Assembly: GCA_943735955.1 (NCBI GenBank)
Contig: OX030965.1
Span: 2,901,201-2,965,200 of the forward strand
Length of the DNA: 64,000 bases
DNA from: Piscicola geometra
Lineage: Eukaryota > Annelida > Clitellata > Hirudinida > Piscicolidae
Direction: 5' to 3'
The translations under genes were made by a program, and so were the position numbers. Below the pieces are notes generated by a model, which was given only the letters and a program-made list of their open reading frames with translations, was not told where the DNA came from and did no database searches. Positions 60,920 through 64,000 of this stretch are shown piece after piece (position 1 is the first letter of the stretch; every line of letters begins with the position of its first letter).

Positions 60920-63900
60920 GGATAAAAATAGTGATGATACAAATGATGAAGATGATGATGATAATAATAATAATAATAACAAGGATATTTATACACAATA
61001 ATAATTATAACAATGATACTAAGAGTACTAATATTAATATTAATAATAATAGTAATAAACCTGTTAGTAAATTTGATAGCCCTAATAATGTCCCTAATTA
61101 AAATATTCATACCAGAATCTTGATTTTCATATTCAAATGAAGAAGTGATGATGATAATGATAATTTTGAAAATGATGGTGTTCCAATGCACATACCAGTA
61201 GCTCCAAATTTGGCTCTGGGAACTTTTTGGCAGCAACATTTCCAGCAAAAGTGTTCACCACAGCAGTTGCAGACGTGCTGATGGATGGATGGATGGATGG
61301 ATAGATGGATGGATAGATGGATGGATAGATGGATGGATAGATGGATGGATAGATGGATAGATGGATGGATGGATAGATGGATGGATAGATGGATGGATAG
61401 ATGGATGGATAGATGGATAGATGGATGGATAGATGGATGGATAGATGGATGGATGGATGGATAGATGGATGGATAGATGGATGGATAGATGGATGGATAG
61501 ATGGATAGATGGATGGATGGATAGATGGATGGATAGATGGATGGATAGATGGATGGATAGATGGATAGATGGATGGATAGATGGATGGATAGATGGATGG
61601 ATGGATGGATAGATGGATGGATAGATGGATGGATAGATGGATAGATGGATGGATAGATGGATGGATAGATGGATGGATAGATGGATGGATAGATGGATGG
61701 ATAGATGGATGGATAGATGGATGGATGGAAAGATGGATGGATAGATGGATGGATAGATGGATGGATAGATGGATGGATAGATGGATGGATAGATGGATAG
61801 ATGGATGGATAGATGGATGGATAGATGGATGGATAGATGGATGGATAGATGGATGGATAGATGGATGGATAGATGGATGGATAGATGGATGGATAGATGG
61901 ATGGATAGATGGATGGATAGATGGATGGATAGATGGATGGATGGATGGATAGATGGATGGATAGATGGATGGATGGATAGATGGATGGATAGATGGATGG
62001 ATGGATAGATGGATGGATAGATGGATGGATAGATGGATGGATGGATGGATGGATAGATGGATGGATAGATGGATGGATGGATAGATGGATGGATAGATGG
62101 ATGGATAGATGGATGGATAGATGGATGGATAGATGGATGGATAGATGGATGGATAGATGGATGGATAGATGGATGGATAGATGGATGGATAGATGGATGG
62201 ATAGATGGATAGATGGATGGATAGATGGATGGATGGAAAGATGGATGGATAGATGGATGGATAGATGGATGGATAGATGGATGGATAGATGGATAGATAG
62301 ATGGATAGATGGATGGATAGATGGATGGATGGATAGATGGATGGATAGATGGATGGATAGATGGATGGATAGATGGATGGATGGATAGATGGATAGATAG
62401 ATGGATGGATAGATGGATGGATAGATAGATGGATGGATAGATGGATGGATAGATGGATGGATAGATGGATGGATAGATGGATGGATAGATGGATGGATAG
62501 ATGGATGGATAGATGGATGGATAGATGGATGGATAGATGGATGGATAGATGGATGGATAGATGGATGGATAGATGGATGGATAGATGGATAGATGGATGG
62601 ATAGATGGATGGATGGATAGATGGATGGATAGATGGATGGATAGATGGATGGATAGATGGATGGATAGATGGATGGATAGATGGATGGATAGATGGATGG
62701 ATAGATGGATGGATAGATGGATAGATAGATGGATAGATGGATGGATAGATGGATGGATAGATGGATGGATAGATGGATGGATAGATGGATGGATAGATAG
62801 ATGGATGGATAGATGGATGGATAGATGGATGGATAGATGGATGGATAGATGGATGGATAGATGGATGGATAGATGGATGGATAGATGGATGGATAGATGG
62901 ATGGATAGATGGATGGATAGATAGATGAATGGATAGATAAGTTGAAATAGGTGAAAATGAAAAGGTAGGGAAAGAGAAGATTAGTGGACGGGTAAATGGG
63001 TGAATGTATAAGTGGGTGAATGCAAGAGTGGGTGAATGCAAGAGTGGATGAATGCAAGAGTGGATGAATGCAAGAGTGGATGAATGCAAGAGTGGATGAA
63101 TGCAAGAGTGGATGAATGCAAGAGTGGATGAATGCAAGAGTGGATGAATGCAAGAGTGGATGAATGCAAGAGTGGATGAATGCAAGAGTGGATGAATGCA
63201 AGAGTGGATGAATGCAAGAGTGGATGAATGCAAGAGTGGATGAATGCAAGAGTGGATGAATGCAAGAGTGGGTGAATGCAAGAGTGGATGAATGCAAGAG
63301 TGGATGAATTCATGGATGCAAGACCCGTCTCTTGAGGATGGTCGTGAAGACAACATCACATCCACGACATTTTTCTAAAATAAAAAATAAAATCAAAATT
63401 AAAAAAATAAATCCCATTATCTTTTTATTAGAATAAAAAAGTAATTTTAAAATAAAATATTGAATTATAAATAAATAATAATTAAATTGGAAAAAAAACT
63501 AAAAGTAAACCGGAGAATCCTGCAGTCTTGGCCCTCTTCTTGAGCTCGAAAAACTTGTCGACGATGGCGGGAACTTTTTGGTTCATTCGCTTCTTTTGCA
63601 TCGACAAGAAGTTGCCGGTGGTGCTTGTCGCTGTGCAAGTTGTGGAAGTTGTTGTTGCTGTTGCTATGGAAGTTGTTGTTGTTGCTATGGTTGTTTTAGT
63701 TGTTGTGGTTTTTGTGGTGGGGGATGTTGCAGTTGTTGCAGTTGCTGTTGTTGTTGTGGCGGGCATTGTTGTAGTTGTAGTAGATGTGCTGAAGTTTTTA
63801 CTCAAGAGGCTTTTGAAGCCCAGTTTGGGTGACGGAGTGGTGGCTGGTTTAGTGGTGGCAGTGGTGGCTGGTTTAGTGGTGGCAGTGGTGGCAGTGGTGG

Positions 63901-64000
63901 CTGGTTTAGTGGTGGTGGTTGGGATAGGAGAGATGGTGATGGTGGAAGGAGTGGCGCGAGAAGAGATAGTGATAGGAAGAGGAGATTCGGTGGTTTGTTC
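59829..64000 (-). CDS. ZFYVE27: Protrudin-like FYVE protein (ZFYVE27), N-terminus beyond the window
   Basis: Four exons in the window, 5' to 3': 63511 to the edge (open through 64000), 63325-63374, 61196-61277, 59829-60847; stop at 59829-59831. The FYVE finger is assembled from the last three and matches human protrudin closely: [50 protein letters not shown] and VCMHC, versus KVPKSSMGATAPEAQRETV and VCASC in human. Protrudin is an ER hairpin protein that binds VAP, Rab11/Rab7, PI3P-containing endosomes and kinesin-1 to drive neurite outgrowth. The hairpin, FFAT motif and Rab-binding parts would be off-window. Phases match at each junction. The 340-codon last exon extends far past where vertebrate protrudin ends. 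Confidence 0.87.
60845..61195. repeat. (GAT)n and AT-rich repeats in ZFYVE27 intron
   Basis: 60850-60920 is about 23 GAT triplets directly against the acceptor (sense ATCATCATCGAAG); the rest is AAT/ATT-rich. Confidence 0.88.
61278..62935. repeat. 12-bp minisatellite (GGATGGATAGAT)n, 1.66 kb, in ZFYVE27 intron
   Basis: About 140 units with 8- and 16-bp variants and occasional GGAAAG. On the sense strand it reads ATCTATCCATCC and the acceptor ATCCATCCATCAG is its last unit. No stop occurs in two sense frames, giving 600-750-codon frames of SIHP/SIYP that I do not regard as coding. Confidence 0.96.
63000..63312. repeat. 16-bp minisatellite GAGTGGATGAATGCAA in ZFYVE27 intron
   Basis: About 18 near-identical units immediately behind the FYVE exon donor. 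On the sense strand the donor-proximal bases GTCTTGCATCCATGAATTC resemble the unit TTGCATTCATCCACTC. Confidence 0.95.
63325..63374 (-). CDS. ZFYVE27: ZFYVE27 50-nt exon with first FYVE Cys pair
   Basis: Encodes [17 protein letters not shown] with the split Glu codon from the previous exon (G/AA). It supplies the first C-x2-C and the basic RR that precedes the H-V-C-N-C-C-G core of the next exon. The donor is the weak GTCTTG. Confidence 0.88.
63511..64000 (-). CDS. ZFYVE27: ZFYVE27 upst. exon: Thr-rich linker (partial, runs off window)
   Basis: Open for 163 codons from the edge. Thr/Pro/Ala-rich ([15 protein letters not shown]), then [11 protein letters not shown], a (Thr)n stretch from ACT/ACA triplets, and an ordinary end: [20 protein letters not shown] followed by [10 protein letters not shown] leading into the FYVE. 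Phase 1 at the donor TCCG/GTTTAC agrees with the next exon. An additional intron in the Thr-rich part cannot be excluded. Confidence 0.7.

Noticed and set aside
60039..61001. Plus-strand poly-Ser, poly-Val and poly-Ile frames opposite the ZFYVE27 last exon
   Set aside because: Shadows of triplet arrays; the minus strand carries the homology.
61107..63365. 752- and 680-codon SIHPSIYP frames spanning the FYVE exons
   Set aside because: The array is intronic: acceptor, donor and phase of the FYVE exons reproduce protrudin exactly when it is removed.

Overview
The window is animal (metazoan, non-vertebrate-looking) nuclear DNA. The genes have many short exons (about 50-300 nt) that follow known animal proteins exon by exon, exons are GC-rich in an AT-rich background, and eukaryotic transposon remnants are present. 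There are no prokaryotic features. I cannot name the phylum. All exon models were made by eye from homology plus GT-AG sites. Reading phase agrees across every modelled junction, and the summed lengths are whole codons: ABCC 4806 nt, DCTN1 3888 nt, CHMP7 1329 nt.

Layout: 1-1400 holds a broken hAT transposase (+). 3589-30732 is an ABCC1/MRP1-type transporter on the minus strand, 32 exons recognised and about 1601 residues, with only the first coding exon not found. A LINE RNase H fragment (4401-5092) lies in its penultimate intron. 30733-38755 is a transposon-rich spacer: a second LINE end (31440-32130), a TIR element with a MULE transposase fragment (32891-34729), and a gag-protease LTR element with both LTRs and a 4-bp target duplication (34777-37925). 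38756-42964 is CHMP7 (-, 13 exons). After a 396-bp shared promoter region comes DCTN1, dynactin p150glued (43361-58041, +, 21 exons). The last gene is ZFYVE27/protrudin (59829 to the window edge, -), ending tail-to-tail with DCTN1.

CHMP7 (ESCRT-III at ER and nuclear envelope), DCTN1 (dynein adaptor) and protrudin (ER protein that loads kinesin cargo) all act in endomembrane traffic, so their adjacency is notable, though it may be chance. The ABCC gene is an efflux pump with no obvious link.

The most unusual property is intron content. Nearly every intron of the ABCC and DCTN1 genes is filled with its own private minisatellite or microsatellite. The arrays start at the splice sites and reiterate splice-site-like sequence. 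On the sense strand they are G/T- or G/A-rich behind the donor and C/A- or C/T-rich in front of the acceptor, so the two ends of many introns are mutually complementary. In DCTN1 intron 11 the 5' splice site itself is tandemly copied five times. I consider this splice-site-seeded, strand-polarised array system the best candidate for something undescribed here.
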